From: Desulfobacula sp.
GTDB lineage: Bacteria > Desulfobacterota > Desulfobacteria > Desulfobacterales > Desulfobacteraceae
NCBI GenBank assembly: GCA_018702715.1
Contig: JABIYQ010000254.1
Coordinates: 1-15,594, forward strand
Direction of reading: 5' to 3'
Length of the DNA: 15,594 nucleotides
Each line of letters starts with the position of its first letter. Position 1 is the first letter of the stretch. The position numbers were made by a program, and so were the translations under genes. Below are positions 1 to 7,132 of the stretch, piece after piece. The notes beneath the pieces are model-generated. The model was not told where the DNA came from. It did not search any database and worked only from the letters and a program-made list of their open reading frames with translations.

Positions 1-842
1 ATGTCGACCATTTGAATGAAAAATTAAGTCACCTTGTGGGGGTTGTGGATGCCGTGAATATGACGGATAACCAGACGGCCGTGGTTCGCATGTCTTCCAT
101 TGCCGGCTCTGTTTTGATGATGAAAAAGGGGCTTGAACCCAATTTTCAGATGGTCTGTCGGGACAGGAACCGCCTGGCCATGATGAGTGATGTTTTAGGG
201 GCCTATGCCATGGGTATCCGGAATATGCTGTGTCTGTCCGGTGACCACACGGGTTTCGGGAATCATCCCGAGGCAAAAGGTGTCCATGATATCGATTCCA
301 TGCAGCTGATTGCCATGGTGAAGAAAATGCGGGACGAGGGCAAGTTCATGAATGGCGAGGAGATTGACGGGCCGCCGAAACTGTTTATCGGAGCCGCTGC
401 CAACCCGTTTGCGGATCCTTATGAATACCGGGTGTTCAGGCTTGCCAAAAAAATACAAGCAGGTGTGGATTTTGTCCAGACACAATGCATTTTCAATATG
501 GAAAAATTCCGTGATTTCATGAAGCAAGCCGTGGATATGGGGCTTCATGAAAAGTGCTATATCCTGGCCGGTGTCACACCCATGAAAAGTGCGGGTATGG
601 CCAATTTCATGTCCAAGTTTGTTCCGGGTATGGATATCCCCGAACCTTTGATCAAGCGCCTTAGAGGGGTGGCTAAGAAAGACCAGGCAGAGGAAGGTAT
701 CAAGTTTGCACTGGAACAGATCGAAGAATTCAAAGAGATGGAAGGTGTGGCCGGTGTTCATCTAATGGCCATTGAATGGGAGCACAGGGTGCCTGAAATT
801 GCAGAAAGGGCAAATGTACTGCCCCGACCGGTTGTTGACTAG
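1..842 (+). CDS. metF: Methylenetetrahydrofolate reductase (MetF family), 5'-truncated by the window edge
   Basis: The reading frame is open back to the first base (codons begin at base 3), so the true start lies upstream. An in-frame TTG at 12 is not a credible start because upstream codons continue the domain. About 280 residues are visible. They fit the TIM-barrel MetF family: a conserved stretch around 'GVVDAVNMTDNQTA', then 'CRDRN', 'LSGDH' for the flavin region, 'AAANPFADP', and 'FVQTQ', the usual 'aDFvqTQ' barrel motif. Known role: reduction of 5,10-methylene- to 5-methyl-tetrahydrofolate in the cytoplasm. In sulfate reducers this serves methionine synthesis and the methyl branch of the Wood-Ljungdahl pathway, often with an iron-sulfur partner (MetV). 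Any such partner would be upstream and is not visible. The gene ends with TAG, four bases before the next start. Confidence 0.88.
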   Translation, partial: VDHLNEKLSHLVGVVDAVNMTDNQTAVVRMSSIAGSVLMMKKGLEPNFQMVCRDRNRLAMMSDVLGAYAMGIRNMLCLSGDHTGFGNHPEAKGVHDIDSMQLIAMVKKMRDEGKFMNGEEIDGPPKLFIGAAANPFADPYEYRVFRLAKKIQAGVDFVQTQCIFNMEKFRDFMKQAVDMGLHEKCYILAGVTPMKSAGMANFMSKFVPGMDIPEPLIKRLRGVAKKDQAEEGIKFALEQIEEFKEMEGVAGVHLMAIEWEHRVPEIAERANVLPRPVVD

Positions 843-846
843 GACC

Positions 847-1230
847 ATGCGTGCGCAAGGTTATTACGAAACCATGAAGGTCAGCCGCAATGCAACGGAT
901 GAGCAGATAAAAAAGGCTTACCGTAAACTGGCCAGGCAGTTTCATCCCGATGTAAACAGTGATGACGGCGCTGAAACCCGGTTCAAATTAATCGGGGAAG
1001 CATATGCGGTTTTGAGTGATGAGGGGAAACGGCGGATCTATGACTTGACCGGATTTAACCGGTTCGGCAGTTGGGCCGCTTCCAGGGCCTCAGGCCAAAG
1101 TGGAATGCATCAATGTTCCGGCGGTATGAACGGCGGCAAATGCAGCGCTTTTGAAACGCTTTTCAGAAGACGGCCCGGGTTCAGGAAAAATCGGCCCGGA
1201 AACGGTCCCCAATGCATTTCCAAAGGCTGA
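847..1230 (+). CDS. Small J-domain (DnaJ-like) co-chaperone
   Basis: A 127-residue protein. The frame is open further upstream into metF, but ATG 847 is chosen because it directly precedes the J-domain and follows a weak TAGGA site over the metF stop; the four-base gap suggests translational coupling. Residues 5-67 form a J-domain: 'YYETMKV' start, basic helix II 'IKKAYRKLARQ', the HPD signature at residues 33-35, then 'FKLIGEAYAVLSD' and 'RRIYD'. HPD is the motif that stimulates Hsp70 ATPase. There is no G/F-rich region, zinc-finger domain or substrate-binding C-terminal domain; the last 55 residues are Gly/Arg-rich with three scattered Cys. This makes it a class III J-protein probably specialised for one DnaK client or complex. 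No function can be assigned to the tail, and the link with metF is positional only. Confidence 0.8.
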   Translation: MRAQGYYETMKVSRNATDEQIKKAYRKLARQFHPDVNSDDGAETRFKLIGEAYAVLSDEGKRRIYDLTGFNRFGSWAASRASGQSGMHQCSGGMNGGKCSAFETLFRRRPGFRKNRPGNGPQCISKG

Positions 1231-1696
1231 CGGACAGAAGAGATCTTAAAATCCGGGCAGAACAATAGCCAGTTATGTAGCGAGTTACCCCACCAGAGCC
1301 CGCCCCTTTTTTTTCGGTTTGTCTGATATCACAAAACAAGATCAAGTTTTAAAGTGTATCGTTGATATTTTGAACGTCTCTTGGTAATTTCAATTAGGAT
1401 AATTAATTTTGAGGTTCATCAGGAAATCGCGTACTTCGCTTAAATCACAATGATGAGGAGTTTGAATCGTAATGACATGGTGTACAACACGCCAATATAG
1501 ATAAAAAATCGAGTTATGTTACGTCAGGCCTCCAATAAAATTAATTATTTTCATCATTTTTGCCTTCCCGGGCGCAGATCAGACGAGCTGTTTGTTCGAT
1601 AAAGTGTACAGCTGTGGAATCTGATCCGAGAGCATTGTAACCCAATCCAGGCAATACTTTAATCGATTGATAAAATTGAAAATATTTTGATAAGTC

Positions 1697-1742
1697 GCTA
1701 TTTGTGCGGAAATGCCAATCCTAGCATTTCCGCACAAATAGC
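1697..1742. repeat. Perfect 19-bp inverted repeat with 8-base loop
   Basis: The left arm (1697-1715, beginning GCTATTTGTGCGG) is the exact reverse complement of the right arm (1724-1742), separated by CAATCCTA. There is no T-run directly after the stem on either strand; a T9 run on the plus strand begins only about 27 bases later (1769). It is therefore not a standard intrinsic terminator. Alternatives are a dispersed palindromic repeat, a mobile-element remnant, or a processing or stability hairpin. Confidence 0.75.
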
Positions 1743-1853
1743 ATACACCCAGATGGGAGGTTTAAAAGTTTTTTTTTAAAAGTGGCCATACAAAATACTC
1801 TTGCATAGCTAAGATGGCAAAGAGATTTGGTATGGATCAAAAAACGATTCTCT

Positions 1854-1897
1854 GCCATTTAGAAAAAATGGCAATACTGCCAAATCTTCTAAATGGC
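1854..1897. repeat. Nested inverted repeats upstream of the EamA gene
   Basis: Outer arms of 11 bases (GCCATTTAGAA at 1854-1864 and TTCTAAATGGC at 1887-1897) enclose a second perfect palindrome, TGGCA-ATAC-TGCCA (1869-1882). TGGCAA also occurs at 1815-1820 and 1894-1899. The structure ends about 50 bases before the EamA start. It could be an operator cluster or an RNA leader hairpin; the sequence does not decide. An alternative pairing of AGATTTGG (1823-1830) with CCAAATCT (1880-1887) is also possible. Confidence 0.5.
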
Positions 1898-1945
1898 AAT
1901 TTGTTAAAGGTATCTTTTCATAAAGATGAATGATAAAGAGGGGTG

Positions 1946-2806
1946 ATGAATTGGTTTGTCCTTGCACTGATATCCAGCATCACCCTGAGTTTAAGGGAAT
2001 TTGCCGTAAAAAAGACAGGCAAAGATATTCCTTCCGTGTTTATGAGCTGGGGATTGAGTTTTTTCATGTTCCTCGTTTTCCTTGCCCTTAATTATTTTTT
2101 TTTAAATTATCACACCATTACCCTTAAATTTACAGGGGTTGTGATTATTGCTGCAATTTTTGATTCTGTGGCAACCCTGTTATATTTTTTGGCCATTAAA
2201 GAGGGGGATCTGTCAAAAACCATTCCAATGCTCTGCTTTATCCCCGTAGTTCAGTTGTTTGTTACGCCGGTTCTTGTTCATGAAAAATTATCATTGATTG
2301 GAATTTCAGGTGTTTTGGTCGTGGTATTTGGCTCTTATATTCTTAACATGGAAACCCTGGATGGTTTTTTGTCACCCGTTAAAAGAGTTTTCAAAAATAA
2401 AAATTCCATGATGATGCTGGCCGTGGCACTTATTTGGGGTGTGAGTTCAAGTTTTCATAAAATCGGTGTAACCCAGACGGATGCCCTGTTCTGGTCAGTA
2501 TCTGAAATCGGGCTCATCAGCCTGTTTTTATTTCCATTTGCACTCAGGTCAGGAAAGCGTAATTTTTCTTTTCCAAATTTTAGAAAAACAGTTTGGCCGG
2601 GCATTTTCAGTACGGTCAGTGTTTTGTCATATTATACTGCCATAAGCCTTGGGCCTGTAGCCTATGTGTCTTCAGTAAGACGTCTGGGTGTCTTGGTTTC
2701 CATGTTGATCGGTATCCTGTTTTTTAAGGAGGCATTCCACAGGCTTAATTTTGTGGGCGGTATTATCATGATTGCAGGTGCTGGAATCATCAGCCTGTAT
2801 GGATAA
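1946..2806 (+). CDS. EamA/DMT-superfamily membrane transporter
   Basis: A 286-residue, strongly hydrophobic protein with about ten predicted membrane segments in two tandem halves of about 135 residues, the typical layout of EamA (DUF6) drug/metabolite transporters. Each half ends with the characteristic helix pair: 'VLVHEKLSLIGISGVLVVVFGSYIL' (shown by its ends at residues about 110-133) and 'FFKEAFHRLNFVGG' with the final 'IAGAGIISLYG'. Start: a GTG lies at 1943, but GAGGGG (1938-1943) is a better ribosome-binding site for ATG 1946, though the spacing is short. The substrate cannot be predicted. It is convergent with the YcaO gene and separated from it by 29 bases, with no clear terminator. 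The nested inverted repeats upstream may be regulatory. Confidence 0.85.
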   Translation: MNWFVLALISSITLSLREFAVKKTGKDIPSVFMSWGLSFFMFLVFLALNYFFLNYHTITLKFTGVVIIAAIFDSVATLLYFLAIKEGDLSKTIPMLCFIPVVQLFVTPVLVHEKLSLIGISGVLVVVFGSYILNMETLDGFLSPVKRVFKNKNSMMMLAVALIWGVSSSFHKIGVTQTDALFWSVSEIGLISLFLFPFALRSGKRNFSFPNFRKTVWPGIFSTVSVLSYYTAISLGPVAYVSSVRRLGVLVSMLIGILFFKEAFHRLNFVGGIIMIAGAGIISLYG

Positions 2807-2835
2807 TAATCAAGATCTCAAGATAGCAATTGCTG

Positions 2836-4566
2836 TTATTTCTTTTTCAATTTTTTAATATTATCTTTGGCAAATGTAATGGACGGGTCTATTTCCAGGG
2901 CCATTTCATAGTATTTGATGGCAAGCTTGATTTCTCCCAGTTCCCTGTAATTTGAACCAATATTGGCATAGTTGATGGCAAGGGAGGGGTCCACCTCAAG
3001 GGCATTTTCAAAACAGGTAATGGCTATTTTATGATTTTTTTGCATAAAATGGCAGAATCCCATGGTATTAAACATATCCGGGCGTTGCTCATCAATTTCA
3101 AGGCCTTGTTTGCAGATTTCTATGGCCCTTTCATATTGTTCAAGATCTTTTAAACATGCCCCCATATGGGAATAGATATCAGGCATATTCAATTTTACAG
3201 GATCTCTTTTCAGTGCCGTTTCAAATTGTGTTAAAGCGGTGGTGTGATCATAAATGGCATTGAGCATAAGGCCTTTGTAAAAACTGGTGTAATATTTACC
3301 TGGCAATGCATTTTCCAGATCATCCAGTTTTGACAAAGCTGTTACAGGGTCAAAACTTTCCGTGATTAATCTGGCAGAAAACATACCCACACTTGCGGCA
3401 ACGGCACGTTCTCTGAAATGCGCACCTGGAATAATGGCATAAAATGCTGGAATTTCAAGCGCTTCATGCTGGGTGTTGATGACAATGATCTGATACTCTC
3501 TTTTATCCAGGGCATTAATCAGGTTTTCCACTTCCGTCTTAATATTATTACTTGAAAGGTTGGGTAATGCACTGATATTGATCATTTTGTCAGGATGGGT
3601 AATAAATTTAGCATCTTCAATGTTTGTAAATTTGGGCAGACCGCTTGCCACATAGTTTGTGCCTGAATTAAAGTCTCCGGCAAGCTGGGCTGTTTCTGTG
3701 AGAGCTCGGCTCATGGCTTTTTCAGGGTCGGGCGCTGTACCTGCCGTCCATACAATTTCACTTAGGTCAGGAAAAGTTGCAGGGTCCCAGGCAAGAACAG
3801 CAATAGTGGGTATGCCCGTATCCAGGGAAAAATCCGAAGCATAAACTTTAAGTCCTTCTTTTTTATATTTAGCAAGCATTTCAATGACCAGAGGGTCAGT
3901 AAAAGAATCAAGGTTGATTCCTGGAACATTCAGGTTTTCATGGCTGACAATGGAAGATGTATGACGTTCGATCAGTTCACAAATCCCCTGACTTAAGGCT
4001 TCTTCCGTACAATTACCGGCGCTGGGGCCGTTAAATTCATTAATCATGTAGAACCAGTTAAAAGGGATCAGGACCTCTTCTTTTTTTGCCAGATCATACC
4101 CTCTGGTCCATTTTAGGGGCAGCTCATCAAATACGGGTTTTACTTTTAGGGCATCCTCTTTGTTATCATGGACCGATTTGATAACCTGTTCATAGGAAAG
4201 GGCTTTTTCCCCCAGTTCCTTTGGGGTTGAATAAAAGAAATTGTCCTCTTTTTGCACAAAAGAAAAAAAGCTGAACCGTTCTGCAAGTTCCATCACTGCA
4301 CTGGCTTCGGACTGCTCAGGAGTTCCGCCTTTGCCCATTTGTTTTTTAGTCCCGATCACATTTTTAGCATCTGCGCCGCATTCACTGAAAAAAATGGGTA
4401 TATCAAGCCTTCCGTTATCAATTCTACGGGTTTGGCTTAAAATATCAAGGTTCAGTCTGGCGGTTTTCTCTTTAAATCTTGCCACAGTCTCTTGAGGAGA
4501 CATGATCTTGTCCTGGTCATATGTATAGCCCTTAAGGGCATCTTTTAACTCAATTTTATAACTCAT
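2836..4566 (-). CDS. YcaO-domain ATP-dependent enzyme with C-terminal TPR repeats
   Basis: A 576-residue protein. Residues about 60-400 form a YcaO domain. Its ATP/Mg2+-binding signatures are visible: G-x-G followed by 'SEASAVMELAERF' (79-99), 'SAGNCTEEAL...ELIERH' (182-202) and 'AMSRALTETAQ' (284-294). Residues about 425-565 are tetratricopeptide repeats: three clear 34-residue units from about 464, 498 and 532, plus a degenerate one before them, each ending near 'ALEIDP'. Known YcaO enzymes activate amide carbonyls with ATP, giving azolines, thioamides or amidines; E. coli YcaO is linked to RimO-dependent S12 methylthiolation. No precursor peptide, TfuA or E1-like partner is nearby, and the C-terminus is TPR rather than the proline-rich tail of cyclodehydratases. 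It may act on a protein recruited through the TPRs (inference). AAGGA precedes the ATG. It lies 51 bases after the MOSC gene on the same strand, probably in one transcript. Confidence 0.85.
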   Translation of the reverse strand: MSYKIELKDALKGYTYDQDKIMSPQETVARFKEKTARLNLDILSQTRRIDNGRLDIPIFFSECGADAKNVIGTKKQMGKGGTPEQSEASAVMELAERFSFFSFVQKEDNFFYSTPKELGEKALSYEQVIKSVHDNKEDALKVKPVFDELPLKWTRGYDLAKKEEVLIPFNWFYMINEFNGPSAGNCTEEALSQGICELIERHTSSIVSHENLNVPGINLDSFTDPLVIEMLAKYKKEGLKVYASDFSLDTGIPTIAVLAWDPATFPDLSEIVWTAGTAPDPEKAMSRALTETAQLAGDFNSGTNYVASGLPKFTNIEDAKFITHPDKMINISALPNLSSNNIKTEVENLINALDKREYQIIVINTQHEALEIPAFYAIIPGAHFRERAVAASVGMFSARLITESFDPVTALSKLDDLENALPGKYYTSFYKGLMLNAIYDHTTALTQFETALKRDPVKLNMPDIYSHMGACLKDLEQYERAIEICKQGLEIDEQRPDMFNTMGFCHFMQKNHKIAITCFENALEVDPSLAINYANIGSNYRELGEIKLAIKYYEMALEIDPSITFAKDNIKKLKKK

Positions 4567-4617
4567 GAATTGTCCTTAAAATTTATCCTTATCCTATGCC
4601 AGGCAAAAAAGTTGTCT

Positions 4618-5052
4618 TTATTTGCCGACACGCTCTATTTTATCCCCAATCTTGATATTTCCACCTTTGAGAATCTTTGCAAATACACCTTCTTTGGGCA
4701 TAATGCAATCCCCCGTCCTATAATAAATAGCACATTTTTTATGGCATTCTTTTCCGATCTGGGTGACTTCAACCAAGGCTTTTTCCCCTAATTTGAAAAC
4801 CTGGCCTATGGGTTGATTTTTCCAGTCAATACCGGTTGTTGCAATATTTTCAGCAAAATCTCCAAAGTTTAGTTTAAAGTCTTTAGTACTTGCATTTTCA
4901 ATACTTTCTGAAGCCAAAAAACTTAATTGCCTGTGCCAGTCGCCGGCGTGAGCATCCTCTTTTATTCCATGGTTTTCAATTAGTTCGACAGTTTCAACAC
5001 ATTTTTTAATTGTACCTTTTTTCTTGCTGGTGGCTATGGAGACTATCTTCAA
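4618..5052 (-). CDS. MOSC-domain protein
   Basis: A 144-residue single-domain protein of normal length for stand-alone MOSC proteins. Visible family features: the N-terminal beta-strand 'KIVSIATS', the 'EDAHAGDWHRQLSFL' motif (residues 32-46), 'GDFAENI' (64-70), 'VTQIGKECH' and the conserved cysteine region with Cys103, Cys107 and Cys116 before 'GVFAKIL'. MOSC domains are sulfur-carrier or molybdenum-cofactor-binding modules (Moco sulfurase C-terminus, YiiM, mARC). The Cys is thought to carry sulfur or ligate the metal. No molybdenum-cofactor gene is in the window. CAGGAGA lies about nine bases before the ATG. It is first in a probable two-gene operon with YcaO, from a promoter in the region shared with the divergent Rrf2 gene. 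A role as sulfur donor or carrier for the YcaO enzyme is a speculation from position. Confidence 0.83.
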   Translation of the reverse strand: MKIVSIATSKKKGTIKKCVETVELIENHGIKEDAHAGDWHRQLSFLASESIENASTKDFKLNFGDFAENIATTGIDWKNQPIGQVFKLGEKALVEVTQIGKECHKKCAIYYRTGDCIMPKEGVFAKILKGGNIKIGDKIERVGK

Positions 5053-5089
5053 GTGTCTTCTCCTGAAAAATAATTAAATTAATAAAAAA

Positions 5090-5119
5090 TTGTGACATAA
5101 AGAACCTTTTATATCACAA
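5090..5119. repeat. Imperfect inverted repeat TTGTGA...TCACAA
   Basis: TTGTGA (5090-5095) and TCACAA (5114-5119) are the outer parts of a near-palindrome; 12 of 15 positions pair across the centre. It overlaps the predicted -10 of the MOSC promoter. The spacing is far longer than in a CRP/FNR site, so it may be an operator of another type or a hairpin in the leader. Confidence 0.4.
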
Positions 5120-5137
5120 TGTAGTATAAAAATGCAA
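5108..5137 (-). promoter_or_regulatory. Predicted promoter of the MOSC-YcaO operon
   Basis: On the minus strand TTGCAT (5132-5137) and TATAAA (5108-5113) are separated by 18 bases, a good sigma-70-type match. A TAGTATA element (plus-strand 5122-5128) sits in the spacer, and an imperfect 30-base inverted repeat (5090-5119) overlaps the -10. It lies about 55 bases before the MOSC start. Confidence 0.5.
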
Positions 5138-5174
5138 TCTAAAAACTATTCTTTCAATGGTTTCTAAAAATATG

Positions 5175-5191
5175 TATACTAATTTAGTATA
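5175..5191. promoter_or_regulatory. Palindromic candidate Rrf2 operator
   Basis: TATACTA-ATT-TAGTATA is a perfect 7+7 palindrome in the intergenic region between the divergent MOSC and Rrf2 genes. It is about 27 bases upstream of a consensus TATAAT (5218-5223, plus strand) that could serve the Rrf2 gene, and about 40 bases upstream of the -35 of the MOSC promoter. The ACTA...TAGT core recalls known IscR/Rrf2 sites. TAGTATA recurs at 5122-5128. Binding is inferred from position and symmetry. Confidence 0.5.
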
Positions 5192-5217
5192 GAAATAATA
5201 TTAAAGGTTGATTGGTG

Positions 5218-5223
5218 TATAAT
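5218..5223 (+). promoter_or_regulatory. Consensus -10 element, probable Rrf2 gene promoter
   Basis: TATAAT matches the -10 consensus exactly. No good -35 is found 16-18 bases upstream, where the sequence is AT-only next to the palindrome at 5175-5191. This implies a leader of about 105 bases before the start at 5336. Confidence 0.4.
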
Positions 5224-5335
5224 AAGGCTTTCCCAAACTTGACAGGCTGATTCAAAAAATGCAATGATCTCCAAAAATTATAATAGTATTTTCAATATGT
5301 TTTGAATGTCCAAATATCAATTATGTGTGGGTTAA

Positions 5336-5773
5336 ATGAAACTTTCAACAAAAACACGATATGGAACAAGGATCTTGATTGAACTTGCACTACAGATAGA
5401 TCAGGGAGCTATTCAGGTCAGCAAAATATCCGCCAAACAAAAAATACCGGTAAAATACCTTGAGCAGATTTTGCGTTCTTTAAATCAAGCCGGTATTGTC
5501 AAAAGTGTGCGGGGTCCGAAAGGAGGACATTTGCTGGCAAAAGACCCTAAAGGGATATACCTTGGCCAGATTGTCAGACTTTTAGAAGGTCAGACAGACC
5601 TTGTGGAATGTGTCAGTTCTCCTGAGAAATGTGAAATGTCGGCAGACTGCCTTGTTAGGAATGCCTGGTACGACGCTACATCCGTGCTATATGAAAAACT
5701 TGACGGTATCAGTATTGCCGATTTAATACAAAGCAGTGGTAAAAATAATCTGGCTGCCTGTCCTTCACTGTAA
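5336..5773 (+). CDS. Rrf2-family transcriptional regulator with an IscR-like cysteine triad
   Basis: A 145-residue protein that starts with the family's typical 'MKLSTKTRYGTRIL'. An N-terminal winged helix-turn-helix covers residues about 1-65, with recognition region 'IPVKYLEQILRSLNQAG' and wing 'SVRGPKGGHLLAK'. Cys92, Cys99 and Cys105 form C-x6-C-x5-C, close to the C-x5-C-x5-C of IscR that binds a [2Fe-2S] cluster, so an iron-sulfur (or redox) sensing role is likely. It is a cytoplasmic DNA-binding protein. It is divergent from MOSC-YcaO and probably controls that operon and itself through the palindrome in the shared region. The ribosome-binding site is weak (GTGGG), which suits low regulator levels. 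A second Rrf2 gene at 8456-8902 is alignable without gaps through Trp111 but lacks all three cysteines. Confidence 0.9.
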   Translation: MKLSTKTRYGTRILIELALQIDQGAIQVSKISAKQKIPVKYLEQILRSLNQAGIVKSVRGPKGGHLLAKDPKGIYLGQIVRLLEGQTDLVECVSSPEKCEMSADCLVRNAWYDATSVLYEKLDGISIADLIQSSGKNNLAACPSL

Positions 5774-5824
5774 TCCTTGAATTTAAATTTTCAGGTTTTC
5801 AATTTCGCACGAACTTATAAAAAT

Positions 5825-5857
5825 GCATGCAGCTGACAACTATTGTCAGCTGCATGC
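5825..5857 (-). terminator. Intrinsic terminator of the SQR operon
   Basis: A perfect 15-bp stem with a 3-base loop: arms 5825-5839 (starting GCATGCAGCTG) and 5843-5857, loop CTA. On the minus strand the stem is followed by ATTTTTAT, so it best terminates the minus-strand transcript ending with the receiver gene. It can also form at the end of the convergent Rrf2 gene, where no T-run follows. Confidence 0.75.
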
Positions 5858-5876
5858 GTACGTCATGTTCTACAAT

Positions 5877-6404
5877 TTAATCAGTCCCGAGAAGGTTTTT
5901 AATCTGCTTAAGTATTTTTGAATCACTTCCCTGTATCATCTTTACAAGGTTTTCCTGCTCAGATAAGAGACCTTCATTTGTGACTGCCTCTGTTTCAGAT
6001 TCTACATCAAGGATTTGACAAATAGTATTTATCAGAACTTTTGGAGTCACTGGTTTTTCTATTGTCCGCCTTGGTTTAAGCCCGGATGTGAAAGCATTGA
6101 AGCTTTTTATGTCTTCACTTGCAAATTCATTTCGTGCATGGGCTGTAATAACTATGACAGGCAGCTTAGACCATTTTTCATTCTTCCTTAATGTGCGAAT
6201 CAGTTCAATTCCGGATTTTCTCGGCATGACCATATCAAGGGTCATCAGGTCTGGTATTTCCATTTCAAGTTTTTCAAGCGCATCCTGCCCGTCAACAGCT
6301 GAATCTACCATGAACCCGGCATCCTGAATACAAGCAGTTAGAAAATTTCTTACATCAGGCTCATCATCCACTACAAGTATTTTTTTTTCAGAAGCTTTTA
6401 CCAT
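5877..6404 (-). CDS. Stand-alone response-regulator receiver protein
   Basis: A 175-residue protein. Residues about 6-130 form a CheY-like receiver: acidic pair Asp13-Asp14, phosphoacceptor Asp57 in 'PDLMTLDMVMP', Thr87 in 'VIVITAHA', and Lys in 'RRTIEKPV'. An insert between Ala90 and the conserved Lys ('SFNAFTSGLKPRR') is longer than in CheY. The last 45 residues are charged and contain no DNA-binding domain; they end in an amphipathic helix, 'KILKQIKNLLG'. It must therefore signal through protein contact or act as a phosphate relay. AGGAAGGA precedes the ATG. It is the last gene of the minus-strand rrf2-sqr-DUF1641 run, 59 bases after DUF1641, and is followed by a strong terminator. The nearest sensor is the histidine kinase at 9116, on the other side of the operon, and is the likely partner (inference). 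Confidence 0.85.
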   Translation of the reverse strand: MVKASEKKILVVDDEPDVRNFLTACIQDAGFMVDSAVDGQDALEKLEMEIPDLMTLDMVMPRKSGIELIRTLRKNEKWSKLPVIVITAHARNEFASEDIKSFNAFTSGLKPRRTIEKPVTPKVLINTICQILDVESETEAVTNEGLLSEQENLVKMIQGSDSKILKQIKNLLGTD

Positions 6405-6463
6405 AGGTCCTTCCTCTTTAATTTAATGGTTAATAAATTCTTCTGCTTTTAATCCCAATTTTA

Positions 6464-7123
6464 TTAATTATTGTCAGGACCGATTTTCCCCATGGCTTTT
6501 GTCAGTTCCATGAGAATTCCAAGTCCTTTGCCGATTTCAGGATTAAACCCGGCAGATGCAAGCCCGAAAACACCAACACTCTTTGCATTTTCAAGATCGA
6601 CATTGGCGGGTATCTGAGACAGTTTTTCAAGCAAGGTAATTACCTTGGGATCTGAAAGACTCTTGGCCAGGCCCAGAGCAGCAACAAGACCATCACCCAT
6701 AACGTCAATATCTTCGCCAGTATAGGCGGCAGCAACTTTAGTACGCAGATCAACAGTAGCCTTTATCATTCTGAAGACACCTTTTTGCTCAAGGTCATTC
6801 AGGTAATGGATAATCTGGGGAACAGCAGACTTTAAAAGGGGTTCCAGGTCTTTTAAAAACTCAATAATACTGGCCATCTGCTTTAAGGCAAATATAAAGT
6901 TTTCAGTGTTTCTCATGGCTTCTTTAGTAAGGGACATAAAACTTTCTAGCTGGAAACCGGCTTCTACCTCAGTTAACTCATTGATTAAAAGAGCCGTGGC
7001 ATGGTTGCCAATGGGAATCAGATCGTTTTTCAGTTCCGTAAATTTTTCACTCGTCTTAATCAAGGGCTGTATCTGGGTTTCAAGGCGTTCAAGCTTTTCG
7101 AGTATTAACTCTTCATTTGTCAT
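6464..7123 (-). CDS. DUF1641-family protein, SQR-associated
   Basis: A 219-residue, helix-rich protein without signal peptide or clear membrane segment. It starts with a coiled-coil-like 'LILEKLERLETQIQPLI'. The region about 110-165, with 'VFRMIKATVDLRTKVAAAY' and 'GLAKSLSDPKVITLLEKL', and the Gly-rich end 'SVGVFGLASAGFNPEIGKGLGIL' fit the DUF1641 (YrhD/YjgD) family. Members often sit next to sulfide:quinone or formate-dehydrogenase-type oxidoreductases. The biochemical role is unproven; an accessory or scaffolding role for the neighbouring flavoprotein is likely. The start lies nine bases after the sqr stop, and a perfect AGGAGG overlaps the sqr stop region, so translation is coupled to sqr. 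Confidence 0.8.
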   Translation of the reverse strand: MTNEELILEKLERLETQIQPLIKTSEKFTELKNDLIPIGNHATALLINELTEVEAGFQLESFMSLTKEAMRNTENFIFALKQMASIIEFLKDLEPLLKSAVPQIIHYLNDLEQKGVFRMIKATVDLRTKVAAAYTGEDIDVMGDGLVAALGLAKSLSDPKVITLLEKLSQIPANVDLENAKSVGVFGLASAGFNPEIGKGLGILMELTKAMGKIGPDNN

Positions 7124-7132
7124 GTCAGCCTC

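Larger units (their letters stand above)
1231..1942. other. 712-base region without a convincing gene
   Basis: No intact gene was found. A C-rich segment followed by eight T (1298-1314) could terminate the metF-dnaJ transcript, pairing with GGGC near 1255, but the loop is long and this is weak. On the minus strand two unbroken stretches read like coding sequence: 1541-1720 (59 codons, no ATG, containing 'GYNALGSDSTAVHFIEQTA') and 1342-1518 (containing 'HHCDLSEVRDFLMNL', interrupted by TGA at 1390-1392). I do not recognise either; they may be decayed genes. On the plus strand an open stretch, 1766-1933, contains 'IAKMAKRFGMDQKTILCHL', which resembles a helix-turn-helix, again without an intact gene. 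The two inverted-repeat structures are listed separately. Confidence 0.5.

Noticed and set aside
772..846. Earlier start for the J-domain protein
   Set aside because: The extra 25 codons overlap metF, carry no J-domain sequence, and ATG 847 directly precedes the domain.
1390..1392. Second selenocysteine candidate: in-frame TGA in the minus-strand stretch 1342-1518
   Set aside because: The stretch has no start, no redox motif around the TGA and no recognised family, so it is more likely debris or non-coding sequence.
5090..5119. CRP/FNR site at TTGTGA...TCACAA
   Set aside because: The half-sites are 18 bases apart instead of about 4-6, so it does not fit a CRP/FNR site; kept only as an inverted repeat.
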